Below are positions 37,242 through 48,544 of a stretch of 64,000 nt of DNA, piece by piece. The notes below the pieces were generated by a model. It was given only the letters and a program-made list of their open reading frames with translations. It searched no databases and had not been told where the DNA came from. The DNA comes from Sialis fuliginosa. Taxonomy: Eukaryota > Arthropoda > Insecta > Megaloptera > Sialidae. The position numbers and the translations under genes are program-made. Every line of letters begins with the position of its first letter. The stretch's first letter is position 1. The stretch lies in assembly GCA_961205875.1 (NCBI GenBank), contig OY540815.1, positions 10,788,001 to 10,852,000 on the forward strand. The letters run 5' to 3'.

Positions 37242-37383
37242 ACAATCCAGAATATATTTCATTATATTTATATAGGTATATTTAATATTTTAATTTTTTC
37301 GTAAATTTTATAAAATTCATGTTTTACACAATAATTAATCTTCATTACAACTAATAATAAGTATAGGCAGCATTTTATTTTAT

Positions 37384-37440
37384 ACTAGCTGTGCCCGCGG
37401 TTTCGCTTTGTATTGTTTAGGATTTTTGAAAATATAGTTG
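37384..37440 (+). repeat. Dispersed repeat fragment, 'actagctgtgcccgcgg'
   Basis: 'actagctgtgcccgcggttt' then 'cgctttg' and 'tattgtttaggatttttg'. It is the best preserved member of the family also seen at 26362. Confidence 0.6.
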
Positions 37441-38484
37441 AATTATTAGATCTTTTTATTCTATACAATTCTTTACTACATTATATTGTTCAATATCTAG
37501 CGGTTTATGCAGCGTATTGCAAAAGAACGCGCTGGCGGTAAACTTTTTTCCGACTTGATGAAAATATTTTTAAGTATAAACTTATTATTTATTTATATTT
37601 TATATGTATATATATGTATCTATAATATAATTTAATCATTACTACATTATAGAGCGACCAAATATTCAGAATTATTTTCCAGGAGAGCGTAATTTGTATT
37701 TATATATAATTTTCATTTATTAAAATAATTAGACTGTTAAGTTACATAAAGTATATTAACAAATTCGGGAGAGGGGTATTAACCCTTACCTCCCCCGGGT
37801 GTGCCATTGTTTTACAATAATTATATACATTGTAAATACATACATATCATATAAAGTTTACATGACATTTATGTATTTATATATATATTCTAATATAATA
37901 TAATTAAAAAAACAGATGTTAATAATTATGAAAAATTTGGTCATCCAATATCTAGCGAACGCACTTCAAAATGAACACATAATTACAAAAGTGAGACACG
38001 ACATACTCAAACGATTCTTTACTTTTTTCTTCGTTTAATAGTTTATTTTGTAGTACAATAGTCGCTGTCAAGATAAATTAATTAATTTTATTTCTATTTT
38101 TAAATATTACTTAATATCATCACAGCTCTCAACAAGTCATTATAATAATTAGAAAATATGTGTTTTAAAAGATAACATAAGATTAAAATTATATTATTTA
38201 TTAAACAGTATTATCATGTAACCATTGAATTATTTGACAAAATGTTATTAAAATTTACACCTTAAGAAATTAATTTAAGAAAAATTTATGATGCAAAATG
38301 TATTATCTATTACGTATGAATACAAAACTTTCTTAAAATTCTATGAGAAAAAAACTTCAATTACATATACTAAATTTTCAATATTTTATTAATACATCAT
38401 GGTTATTTATTTCGTTTGTTAATTTGTACATTTCACTTAACTGATAATAATAATTAAAAATTATTTTAAAATAATAATCCAACA
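37441..38484. other. AT-rich non-coding stretch
   Basis: Nothing could be supported. Two similar phrases, 'ttcaatatctagcg' near 37489 and 'atccaatatctagcg' near 37943, may mark an old duplication. Confidence 0.3.
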
Positions 38485-38740
38485 AATTCGGATATTTGCA
38501 CCCTTATTGAAAGATCGTTCGAACCTCGAGGCGACTTAATAGAGTCCATACTCAATCATTATGATTTATATCCTAAACTTAATAGCTACAGTTAATTATA
38601 TAATTATTTTCACACATCATTACTGAAAGGACGGACCGCTGTCTGCAAAAATATTAGTAACGGTGTCGAACCTTTACCTGGCTTCAGTGGCAGACTACAA
38701 TAAAACATCAAGGGGGCCAACAATAACATCAGATTGCAAA
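38485..38740. promoter_or_regulatory. Mixed-composition island, possible conserved element
   Basis: It includes 'gaaagatcgttcgaacctcg', 'aaaggacggaccgctgtctg', 'ggtgtcgaacctttacctgg' and 'cttcagtggcagactac', clearly less AT-rich than its flanks. It has no open frame of note and no terminal repeats. The regulatory role is inferred from composition only. Confidence 0.25.
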
Positions 38741-38900
38741 CAGGAACTTATTCTTAGTCTTATTTAATTATACAGTACAGGATACTAATACGCAAAGCTC
38801 GACTTGCATTTGACATTTTTAAATATTAATATTATTTTTTAAATATAATATTTTTTGGGATACTGGTATTGTAATCGCTTGTACATAAAGAAGAAAATTA

Positions 38901-38915
38901 CCCCCCCCCCCCCCC
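38901..38915. repeat. Poly-C run
   Basis: Fifteen C in a row. The 67-codon minus frame at 38819-39022 translates it as a glycine run and is not a gene. Confidence 0.9.
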
Positions 38916-39200
38916 TCCTTCGAATCTATACTAATGTAAAATGTGCTAAACCCATTATAAATGATATCAAATATGTTCTCGCCAAAATGTTTTACTACGA
39001 GAATATGTTTATGTAAATACAATACAATAATTTAATTTTTTTGTCTTGAGATTATAGCTCGGGGGGTTATAGGCCGCCACTGCCAGCTCTGTACTCGATG
39101 TGAATTTATCTTCATATATGAAAACTTATTTATATTCATGATAGCTCAGGGCGTAGCTTTAATGATCGTATAAGATTAATGGTTGTTAATCTGCGAAACA

Positions 39201-39300
39201 TATAAATAGAGATTCCGTGATCGCAACCAACTCGTCTGAAATACTATACTTCATATTCAAATTAAAATGTATTATTATCATTGCTTTTGTTATATCACGA
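39201..39300 (+). promoter_or_regulatory. Possible TATA promoter followed by a tiny frame
   Basis: 'tataaataga' at 39201-39210 is a canonical TATA box. A start about 30 bases on would fall in 'gcaaccaactcgtctg'. The first ATG downstream (39268) opens 38 codons of hydrophobic, Tyr/Phe/Ile/Val-rich sequence (MYYYHCF...) before a TGA. The upstream 100 bases hold 'gggggttataggccgccac', a GC-richer patch. AT-rich DNA produces TATA boxes by chance, so this is tentative. Confidence 0.25.
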
Positions 39301-40082
39301 ATCCCTTTATTTCATTGTTTTACATCGAAATTAGTTTTGTAATAGTATCAGTTGTGGTTTCCATGTTTCTGTTGTTAACTTGAATATTGTGATTGTCATT
39401 TCTTAATTGAATATCTTTTAAGTCTCGGAGATTTCTTGCATAGTGACATTTCATTAGTTCATCTTTAACTTAACTTTTAAGTTTTTTTATAGAATGACGC
39501 AAATAAATTATGTTTATTTAAATATTATATTAAAAGAAAATAACAAACAAATATTTAAAAAAGTAAACGAAAAAAAAAACAATAAAATAATACAATAGCA
39601 TTCATAGTATAATTTTTACGGTTTCATCTACCACAATATTTTTTTATAAAAGCAATATAATTGAAGGAGGTAAAAAGTTCTACATATTAACGATCTTTTT
39701 CTATTTTCTATAGAAATTTTTATTTTCTTCCTAAAATTATAAATGACAAATTCAAGGCAATAATTAGATTCTTCGCTAAGCAATTGGCCAGATATTTTAA
39801 GCCATTTTTAAGAAAAAAAAAGTTGACATTCTAATATAGAATTTCAAGATGAAGAATTTTATACCCTATTTATTAATAATTGAATACAGGGAAATAAAAA
39901 ATTTATACATCAAAAGATATTTGAGATAAAAAGAAAATAAGAAATACGATAAATAAATATAATAAATTAAGCAACGAAATAAAAAATGATAATATTGATA
40001 AATGTATATATTTTTTACGTCTAATAATATAAGGATTACTTTTTTAATAATGATATTTAAAATTTCTAATCCTCAGCTAACT
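39301..40082. other. AT-rich non-coding stretch
   Basis: Nothing supported beyond low-complexity AT-rich sequence. Confidence 0.35.
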
Positions 40083-40255
40083 AAAATCACCCCAACTATA
40101 CAACGTCGTGTATTTCACCTCCTACCCCTGTTCGCAAACTGTCGTTAGACGCTCTACGCTCCTGGTCCAGGTATTACACAAAACTTTGGGCCACAAGAAC
40201 AGCCAACTGCGACCCAACTTCATAGCACAAAAGCCAGCTTCCGGACGATAATAAG
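40083..40255 (+). other. Possible exon (coding or UTR) with consensus splice donor
   Basis: About 170 bases of non-repetitive, GC-richer DNA are bounded on the left by 'ttctaatcctcag', a plausible acceptor ending at 40077. On the right is 'ataataag|gtgaga', a strong donor with GT at 40256-40257. One frame is open from 40083 to 40250 (about 56 codons, including HKTLGHKNSQLRPNF), but it begins after a TAA and ends in TAA before the donor. A spliced UTR or long non-coding RNA exon is therefore more likely than a coding exon. Confidence 0.3.
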
Positions 40256-40358
40256 GTGAGAAATAATTCAATTTACATTAATGTCCTCATTTAACTTCGG
40301 CTATTTGCTCGCAAAACTTGCAACTAGCTGTGGAATATATACCTAATTGCCGATATGA

Positions 40359-40380
40359 GTGTGTGTGTGTATGTGTGTGA
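40359..40380. repeat. GT microsatellite
   Basis: A GT repeat interrupted once by an A, just downstream of the possible exon. Confidence 0.85.
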
Positions 40381-40540
40381 TAGTGTGTAAGTTTGAATGT
40401 TTGTTTTGTTTTTAAATTATACTAAGACTTACGTTGACTGGGTTGTATTTGTAATAAAGAAGAACTTATACAAACAATTTTTTTACAAGTATTTTATTAG
40501 GTCAGAGACGAACTACGGTGGTTCGACCTAATAATCTAAT

Positions 40541-41205
40541 GCAGTGTTTACCAAAGTGTGGTACGCGTACAAATTCTGCATAATTGAGATTTTTTTACTC
40601 CATTTTTTAATTTTGTTGTCCATATTAAAATTTTTTTTATATCAAGGCATATGGCAAAGTTAAGGTATAACCAAACCAGCGAAATTTGTCCCTCTTTTTT
40701 ATTTTTTTCTAAATCAAAAATGACGTATGCAGGGGCCTTTAAAGCAAATCCAAAAAAAAAATTATACCAAGGCGTGTGGGGTGTCGAAATGTAAATCTCA
40801 ATTAGTAGAATATGACCTTTTTTCTACTCAAAAATGGTGCCTGTAGGGGGCTCTAAGTAGTAATTTATTTTGTCAACCATAACTCTAACTCGGTAACTAC
40901 TGGCATTAAAAATCTGAAAAAAATTTGGAAACGAGACTTTAATAGGACTACTCAAGTATCAAAATAAAGATCTCAATTCATAGAACATGACACTTGTAAG
41001 TAGCTCCAAACAATCCACGTAGTACTTATGGCATGTCTTGATCGAATTATTTACATGAAAAACAGCTTTAAAATTGCAATATGTAATTTAATTATTTTTT
41101 TCAAAAATTACCCCTCCCTCTTCCCGGACTTGTCACAGGGTACGCAGGTAACACTTAACTCACAAAAAAGTGGTATATGGTGATTTTAACTTTGGTAAAC
41201 ATTGC
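40541..41205. mobile_element. 665-bp hAT-like non-autonomous element
   Basis: The left end is 'gcagtgtttaccaaagtg'. The right end, reverse-complemented, is 'gcaatgtttaccaaagtt'. The flanks 'aatctaat' (40533-40540) and 'agatttaat' (41206-41214) are similar, compatible with a decayed 8-bp duplication. The interior ('accaaggcgtgtggggtg', 'ctaactcggtaactactgg') is shared with 43043-43577, so that copy belongs to the same family. It has no coding capacity. Confidence 0.55.
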
Positions 41206-41776
41206 AGATTTAATATATTTTTATTTTTCCAAAATTGCATTTTTTTTTATCTGAATTTTTTTGTTTTAAATATTTTTCCTCGCCTTTTTTTACAAAATTC
41301 AACACGGATAACGTGTTTATATTAGCGAATATATGAATCGACGTGTGTTTACTAAATATATGTATACGTGTTGTTATGTGCGTGTATTTGACAGGTTAGC
41401 ATAATCATTGGTCAACATAATTGTAATTTGTAATTAAATTAACCGAATGTTATGTGCATTTACACTCTCTATCCCCAAACCCGTAAAATGTGTTGGAACT
41501 TTTCAAATTGATATTTATGAGGTGTGGTTATTTATATTTTTTAATATTTTTTTAATTAAAAACGTTATTCAAAGGTTGTAATGTACATGGAAATTTTAAA
41601 ATTAAATATTAACTGTTTTTTTCGGTTAGTAACTATCAATTGATAACTAATTAGATCTGCACAATCTCATGAAAATTAAGACAGTCTATTCTCGGTCTTA
41701 TCTCGTACACGTGATTTCAGTCTCGTACAAACTTTTTTTTATAAAATATAATTTTTTTTATAATATAACAAGTCTT

Positions 41777-42069
41777 ATGTCTGGTATTTACAGCCTAGCT
41801 AACAAAATTTGCAAGCACTTTAAAATGGGGTATCAAACTTATATGAGAGTTCTCTTGAAGTTTCATGAAGTGTTTGACAAGTTTCGCACACGCATGGTAA
41901 ATTAAAGGTGGTGATGTTATGAAAATTATCTTGTACGGTCAAAGTCGCCATCTGTGTTATAATAAGTTGAAGTATCACTGCTCTAAATTCTAAAACTATA
42001 CATAGATAATATCACAACATTAATACCTCATTTAAAAGTATTTGTAAGCTAGTTTGTAATACCGGACAT
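41777..42069. mobile_element. 293-bp MITE of family M2
   Basis: The left end is 'atgtctggtatttacagcc' and the right end, reverse-complemented, 'atgtccggtattacaaact'. Subterminal words 'gcaagcacttt' and 'taaaatggggt' occur in inverted relation with the right side. Its body ('gaagtatcactgctctaaat') is shared with 44527-44644 and 62592-63508. The 78-codon frame 41669-41905 crosses its left boundary and is not a gene. Confidence 0.65.
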
Positions 42070-43042
42070 TTTTTTTTCATTTAAAGATTAATATCTAACA
42101 TTAAATTTTTACAAATTACTAACATATTTTAAGACCAAGTCTCGACGAAAATACTATATACATAAATTATGCTTATCGTGGTTGGTCTCGTCTCGTCCGA
42201 ATTCAAGGCAATCTCGTACATTTTTTATTTAAATCTATCAATAACAGGTCCTGCAATTTTTTTACTACTGGAAAAAATTGATTTTTACTTAAAATTTCAG
42301 GTAGATACCCTAAAACTATATTATTTTTATTCTTTGTAAACGCAATAATCAATTGGCTTATGAGTTTCATTAATTAAGAAAAAAACTTTTTTATTTTTGT
42401 GGAAAAAACCTATAATATTTGTAAAATTTTCCTATATACTCGTATATAGATTATTAGTTTATTTACATTTATCGTTAACAAATAATTATTTCCTTGAATT
42501 AAGAAATATCACGTGATAGTAAATCAATAAGTCAAGGATTTTGGGGATGTAGGTAATCTAAGTTTTGTTTCATAATTCTTAGCACAATATTTTGTTTTCA
42601 TTATATTTTATTTACTTTCCATTTTCGTTGCGTGGTTGTGTATCAAACTTGGGACGGGTGCATTAATCATCTAGATCAGGTGGTTTTGTCAGGTGAACTA
42701 AAGTCACTATTTATTCACCTAGCGTTGTAATTATTTACCGAAGAAATAATACGTGTTGTTTAGAACACTGTTATTACCTATATTAGGTGTGTTCCGCCAT
42801 TGCTTTGCTATAAAAAGAAATGTTTTCATTATTTAAAACCTGTTATTATTAAGTAATACAGTAGGGGTCGTATACTATACATTCTATCTCAATTTTTCAT
42901 TATTATTGAAGTGTTGCTTTTCATTAAATTTTTTTTTATGTATGCTGAGACTATGGATCAATATAGAATGATATTATTATACTCCTGAGAAGGACTTTGA
43001 AAGTTGAAACACGTGTCGAGTAACGTTTAAGGTTTAATTTTT
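42070..43042. other. AT-rich non-coding stretch
   Basis: No gene supported. 'ggtctcgtctcgtccgaatt' near 42184 recurs in diverged form at 63917 ('ggtctcgtctcattcgaatt'), another small dispersed word that accompanies the M2 family. Confidence 0.35.
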
Positions 43043-43577
43043 AAGGTTCCGAAGAAACCCTATTAATCTTACTTTGTCGTCCGTCCATTCGTCCTTCTCA
43101 GTCAAAGCAAATTATCTCGTTAACAATAAAAACTAAAAACTTGAAATTTTTACTGAACATGTAAAATGATGCCCTCTAGTAAAAAGTGCACAACTCTGTT
43201 GAAAAATATATTTTTAGGGGGGGGGAGCACTAAGGAGCTAAAACATGGTAAAAACATATTTTTTTTATACCAAGGCATGTGGCGCGTTAAAATGTGTAAC
43301 TAAACCAGTGGAATTTGACTCTCTTTCTTATTTTTTTCTAAATCACAAAAGGAAGCTTTAAAGCAAAGCCAAAAAAAAATTGTATACCAAGGCGTGTGGA
43401 GTATCTCATGTAGATCTCAGTAGAATATGACCATATTTTTAATTTTTTTTTTCTAACTCAAAAATGGCGCCAGCAGAGGGCTCCAAACAGTATTTTATTT
43501 TGCCCCCCCCCCCTCTAACTCGGTAACTACTGGCTCAATGGCATACACCCGTGTATGTCTTGACCGAATTTTTTTTC
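43043..43577 (+). repeat. Second copy of the 40541 family with a 'ggttccgaagaaaccc' head
   Basis: It starts 'aaggttccgaagaaaccct' and 'tcgtccgtccattcgtcc', then shares 'accaaggcatgtggcg', 'ataccaaggcgtgtgg' and 'ctctaactcggtaactactg' with the 40541 element. A G run (43217-43225) and a C run (43503-43513) interrupt it. No terminal repeat was found, so the copy is truncated or recombined. Confidence 0.5.
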
Positions 43578-44364
43578 AATATTAGTGACTAGGAAACCAC
43601 AGTTTTTATATATTTATTCATAACTGATCATACAATTTAACTTGAGAAAAATGCAATTGAGATTAAATTTTAAATTGGCCATTTTCCTCCTCAATTACCA
43701 AAGCAACAAAAAGGGTTAATCGCCATTTTTGTATAGAAAACTTAAATCGAACTAAATCTCCTAATGAGAAGAAAAGGCGGTACTACGAGAAAAAAGATTA
43801 AATTGTTGCAATGTCAATTTCCCTTTAACACGCTAGTGTATATACCTATGCTTATTTACAAGAGTATATCTTTAGAAAAATACATATATAAAGAAAGAGA
43901 TCCTAACGTGTAAAAAGGATTTAATATCTCTGCAACACTTACAAAAAAATGTAATTCAAAACTTGATATTTTACAGTACATAACATCTTGAAACGTCCAT
44001 ATAGCAACACTCATATTTCGTGACAAACAAAAACAAACATACATAAACCTGGACATGGTACTTCACGAGCAGAGATGCGCCAAGTTTACTATTATGAGCA
44101 CGTTTTCTATGATATAATTGCAGCGACAGAGTACATCCAACATATACGTGATATAAAAGTTTACAGTAAACAACCTGATACAACGAAACTAAACAACAAT
44201 AAATCTCTACTAATTCACTGAAAAGTAAAACTTTGACGAATCTATTGGTTCTGATAAACTCTTTCGAGTATTCCTTGTATGCATGTGCATTGTGCATGCA
44301 TTAAATATTAGTGCTTTAGTTGATAAACAGAAATAAATAACTAAGGAGATAGTGGAGTGATTAC
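43578..44364. other. AT-rich non-coding stretch
   Basis: No gene supported. Three overlapping minus frames between 43856 and 44428 (66, 108, 72 codons) use different frames over the same DNA and show no domain, so at most one could be real and none is convincing. Confidence 0.35.
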
Positions 44365-44425
44365 GAATACCTAAAGGAGAAATCAAATAAATCAAAACCT
44401 GAGTAAGAAACCAATATACAATATA
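44365..44425 (+). repeat. Short dispersed repeat, copy 2
   Basis: It matches 33922-33990 ('acctaaaggagaaatcaaat' then 'aaatcaaaacctgagtaaga'). Confidence 0.6.
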
Positions 44426-44526
44426 CAATGTTATATTTATTTTCGAAAATAAGTCAAAGTACTAAATATTAGTGATATTCGTAAAGTATTTTATTACCAA
44501 TCAAATACAAATCCCCTAACCATATG

Positions 44527-44644
44527 TAGTATCACTGCTCTAAATTCCATAGCTAATCCATAGATACTAGTAAAGAATTAATACCCAATTTGAGAGTGCT
44601 AGCAAGCTAGTAACTTTTGCGAGCTCCTTTATAATACCAAACAT
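44527..44644 (+). mobile_element. Right half of an M2 family MITE
   Basis: It begins inside the element ('gtatcactgctctaaattcc') and ends at the right terminus 'cctttataataccaaacat'. The left half is missing. It shows the uninterrupted sequence ('aatccatagatactagta') at the point where the 62592 copy carries its insertion. Confidence 0.65.
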
Positions 44645-44859
44645 TAGTGATCCATAAGAAAAACTAAAGTTAGGACTTGTAACTCGGAAACTAAAAGTGA
44701 TATCAAAATTCTAAATATACCAATCAATTTTACATAAAAAGTGCTTTAAGAAACCGCAAACAAAAAGAACATATCTACTTTGACAAAAAGTTATAGCCAT
44801 TTAAAGAATTTCCTAATTTTCAGATTTTTGGGTATACCGCCTAAACCACATACAATTAT

Positions 44860-44963
44860 TAATATTTTTTGATATAGTAATACTCATACCTTTCTTACAA
44901 ATAATTCATCTCATTTAACCGAAATCCCCATGCATTTCACGCTTATCTTGGACACTCTGTATA
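44860..44963. repeat. End fragment with 'acactctgtata'
   Basis: The word 'ataattcatctcatttaacc' recurs at about 25600, and the block ends 'cttggacactctgtata', which resembles the terminus of the 54091 MITE. Only one end is visible. Confidence 0.3.
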
Positions 44964-45214
44964 AGTCATATCAATATTTATTTTTACAACTCGAGTCGTA
45001 ATTGCCTATTAGTAAGATCCAGAATATCAGTATTGGAACAAACATATCCCCCTATTAATATAGAAATATTACACAAGGGATGCAAGAGAACCCATCTGTG
45101 CATAATTTTGCTACTTTATTTTGTACAGAACTTGAATGCAATATTTGTTGGTGCTTAAAGTTTAACTGTAAATAACAAGCAGCCACAATAAATCTTGAGG
45201 CTAATTCTGCAGCA

Positions 45215-45490
45215 GTAGAACTTTTCACGTCGGATCTGTCACAATCGACGCCGAAGATGCGCCCGACGCTTACGTGTTAAGCGATGTGTGCAATTCTTCA
45301 GATGTGTATAAAGTTTCGGAAGCGGCACGTCGCGCACTGTTCTCGACGAATAATAGATATGCAAGTCCATTTACGATTCTGCGAAGTTGTTTTACACAGG
45401 CGACGTGAGTCAACTCGCAAAACTCGCGTTCTATTCGCGCTCGCGCGAGCGTGTGTGAGAAGTGTATCAGGACCGTCTTAGACACAATGA
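45215..45490. promoter_or_regulatory. GC-rich CpG-containing island, candidate promoter or enhancer
   Basis: About 275 bases with many CpG ('cgacgccgaagatgcgcccg', 'gaagcggcacgtcgcgc', 'gctcgcgcgagcgtgtg') in AT-rich DNA. Open frames exist on both strands (plus 45284-45481, 65 codons; minus 45270-45686, 138 codons, whose first half is AT-rich). The minus frame is the longest in the window but has no recognised motif. I favour a regulatory element or an unrecognised first exon. Confidence 0.3.
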
Positions 45491-46289
45491 GACAGTTATA
45501 AATCTGAAACAACCTTAGACAAGATATATCTAGTGTAGCCCGCGACAATGTTATAATTATCATTATTTTTCCATACAAAAAATTAAATTTAAACTTATAT
45601 ACTGTTAAGTGGCATAAATTAACAAGGAATCGTTTGGTAATTATTTTTAAGGGCTTATTATTCAGAAAATTATTCGACACAATCAATAAAAATAAAAATT
45701 TTATAAACTGATGCAGTTTTTAGACCGTAAGAACACGTTTTACATTCACTGTCGTACAATGTAATTTTTTTAGTCTTGGTCTATGTCGTTTCACGTACGA
45801 TAGTCTCGTAGGTACATATATAATCCATGTTAATAGTTTTTGTCTGTTTGGTTGACACGAATTTTGAATACGATTTTTTTTGTTAGCCAGACATAATTAA
45901 ATAAATAAAATCTATTTACGGTTCTGATATGTGATATGTGTATGTGTTCGTATGTCAGTGTATATGAGTGAACCCAAACCCTACTAAATATACGCGCATT
46001 GGTTTTTGCTTGGAGGAAAAATTACATTAAGAAGTAATTTTATTTGTGTTCACAATAAGAAAATAGTTAATACAATTTTATTTCTAAAAAAAAACTATTG
46101 AAGAATAAAACCACAAAAATTGTATATTATCGTTCACAAATAATAGAATCCGAAATTTAATTTAAAAATTAATTTGTTTGCTAGTACGTATTTACTTACA
46201 TACCTACAATTTAAATTAGTAACTGCCAAATTGCGTGCGCTGTGAAAATTTTTAAAATATAGGTTTATATTCAAGGCTAGTAAATCCAC
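45491..46289. other. AT-rich non-coding stretch
   Basis: Nothing could be supported. Confidence 0.35.
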
Positions 46290-46465
46290 AGGTTGCCTCA
46301 GTAACTTCAGCTTGGGCACCCCAGATGACGTATTTTCCCCTTCACGCGCCGTGTTACAAAGCTATATTTGTTATGATTGGACACATCATTCCCCATCTCC
46401 TCATTTCGGTACCCCAGATGACGTATTTCCCTCTCTCGCGCCGAGCTACTGAGGCTACCTTGTAT
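46290..46465. repeat. Small inverted and direct repeat cluster
   Basis: 'ggttgcctcagtaactt' (46292) and, reverse-complemented, 'ggtagcctcagtagctc' (about 46455) form rough inverted ends. Inside, 'accccagatgacgtattt' occurs twice (about 46318 and 46411) in direct orientation, followed each time by 'cgcgcc'. It looks like a partially duplicated small MITE. The 65-codon frame at 46325-46522 is a by-product. Confidence 0.45.
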
Positions 46466-46594
46466 TTTATATACCTTGGTTTATATTATATAATTATAAT
46501 AAGAATTTATTGTTCATATTAGGTAAAATATATATAAAAATTAGGATTTTTATTTGGTGTATCACGAAATAAATCCTCCCTGTCCAGTATGTCG

Positions 46595-46612
46595 TAAGGT
46601 AAAAAAGTTTGG
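46595..46612. repeat. Possible hAT-type end fragment
   Basis: 'aaaagtttggcagacactg' reads, reverse-complemented, as 'cagtgtctgccaaactttt', similar in style to the hAT ends at 22861 and 40541. It is solitary. Confidence 0.25.
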
Positions 46613-46859
46613 CAGACACTGATTTAAATGATCGAATACTTGAAAATAATACAAACTTTTAGGAAGAAATTACTTATTATAATTAACAACCGCTTTGGGT
46701 TAGATCGTAAATAAATGCATGAATTTTAATTATTTAATTAATTATTCCCAGCGTTAAGTAAAATACACAAAATTGTGTTGATAAAATAACATCTCATTAG
46801 CCATTTTCGAGGAGAAGTTTTGTGGAGTAAAGAAATTCTCTCAAGTAGAATTTATTTGA

Positions 46860-46980
46860 GGTTTCACACGATCAGCGTCCGCAACGCTTATCTGGAGAAA
46901 CTTCTCTAACTTATTGTCGGTCCGCGCGCCGTTGAGTTTATTCTCAAGAAAGAAAAAGAAAAAGAAAAACGCGCTACAGC
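46860..46980. promoter_or_regulatory. Mixed-composition island with purine run
   Basis: 'cacacgatcagcgtccgcaa' and 'ggtccgcgcgccgttgag' are followed by repeated 'aaagaaaaagaaaaa' and 'cgcgctacagc'. It differs from its flanks and has no repeat ends. A regulatory role is only a guess. Confidence 0.2.
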
Positions 46981-47520
46981 AATTTCTTAACTACTGCTTT
47001 ACTTGTTATACCAGAGTTTTAATACTTTTATGTTTATTTTATTGTCCTGTGCTGCAAAAATGCATTAAGACGTGATGAAATATGTTAGTTTTGTTGTAAT
47101 TAATCACCATACACGGATCTTAAAGGAAGTACGTTAATGTCTCTTTCAAGTATTTTTTTATGTTGTGTTACTGAAAAATTATTTTTATTTTCTTACAGTA
47201 GAAGATCTAAAAATAAATATTTTAAAATGTGGTACTTTTTTATTATTTTATTTACGTATGTCTATAAAGGAATATGTTTATACATACATATATCTATTTA
47301 CTTATATTCACTTTCAGCAAAAAAAAAACACTGAACCAATTTGGATGAGGTTTTAAAAAAATAATATTCGGTTAATTATTAAGTTGTCAAAATATTTTTT
47401 TTAGAATTTGTGTAAAAAATAATGAAGCCTAATGATTTAAATAAATAATTTTATAAAAAAAAACAGATGAGTTTTAATTAAAAACTAAAAGGAGGTGAAT
47501 GAAACTTATATCATTCAGAA

Positions 47521-47830
47521 GATACTGTGCCATAGATGTGCATAAAAAATCAGGTGTGTATGTTACCGTTAAGGCAGGTAAAATAAAGTTAACATACACA
47601 CATGATTTTCCCTCTCGCTGTTTGTTTATTTCCCCACGCATCGTTCAACAGCATAGCAATACTCCTAGCGCCACCAAACAGAAAAAATAGTTTTGGGTTT
47701 CTGTCAAACGTAGAGAATGCGTATAGAGAGATTTCAATTTACGATCAATTGCAGTGTTTTTATTTGGTACTGTACCATAGATGTGCACACACAAAATCAT
47801 GTGTGTATGTTGCCGTTAAGGCAAGTAAAA
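47521..47830. repeat. Foldback or direct repeat unit, three copies of one word
   Basis: The word 'aaatcaggtgtgtatgtta' at 47546 is repeated inverted at 47590-47609 and again direct ('aaaatcatgtgtgtatgttg') at about 47794. The direct copies are each preceded by 'ccatagatgtgca' and followed by 'ccgttaaggca'. They are about 250 bases apart. Short overlapping frames (47499-47690, 47602-47925) result from this and are not called. Confidence 0.6.
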
Positions 47831-48239
47831 TATTGGTCGAATTTCGACGAAAGCCTGTACTAGTATATAAAAATTTATCCCCAAAGCATTTGTATAGTTA
47901 TTACCTACTAATATTTTACAGTTAAGCTAATACATTTCTTAATTTAATTGAATGCAGGTAAATTATGTTTAAAATAATGTAATATAAAATATATCAAAAA
48001 ACTAAAAAAATATATAAATACAGTATCTTAGTCTTCGTACGTATCTAATAAATATGAATAATAGTACTTTAATACAGTCCTGAAAATATTTCGATCAATT
48101 CCTCTTTATCAAAACTGTTAAAACTAGATACTACTATACAAATAACTATTCATGAAAAAGCAAGCAACAAAAGGAATCATTTAACTTGTGATTACTTCAT
48201 AGACACGTTCACAAAAATGACATCATGTCCTTGTTTATT
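47831..48239. other. AT-rich non-coding stretch
   Basis: Nothing could be supported. Confidence 0.35.
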
Positions 48240-48365
48240 GTGTATTCAATAATCCGCGCAGGCTGGCCAACTGTTAACGTTACAGTGACTTTGCGATTCT
48301 GGTAACAATAACCCATCACCCTGCTTCGTTTAATCGACGTACGCTGACAAAATGTTTTAACCCTC
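48240..48365. promoter_or_regulatory. Possible conserved non-coding element
   Basis: 'aataatccgcgcaggctggc', 'gttaacgttacagtgac' and 'cgtttaatcgacgtacgctg' stand out from the AT-rich flanks without repeat features. Weak evidence. Confidence 0.2.
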
Positions 48366-48544
48366 TGTTGTCTATGGTAGACCAAACATATTTTATAATT
48401 TTTTTTATACTACGTCACTTTTATTTATTTATATCAGAAGTTGCGTTACCAAAACGGTTAAATCCAATTATAATTTATTAACGTTTTTTTTATAAAAAAA
48501 TATTTATTTATTCAAATTAATAAATATATGTATGTAAGAAAAAC

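Noticed and set aside
45270..45686. 138-codon minus-strand frame, longest in the window
   Set aside because: The upstream half is AT-rich with no motif, a plus-strand frame overlaps the other half, and no splice or promoter context supports it. Kept only as part of the island.
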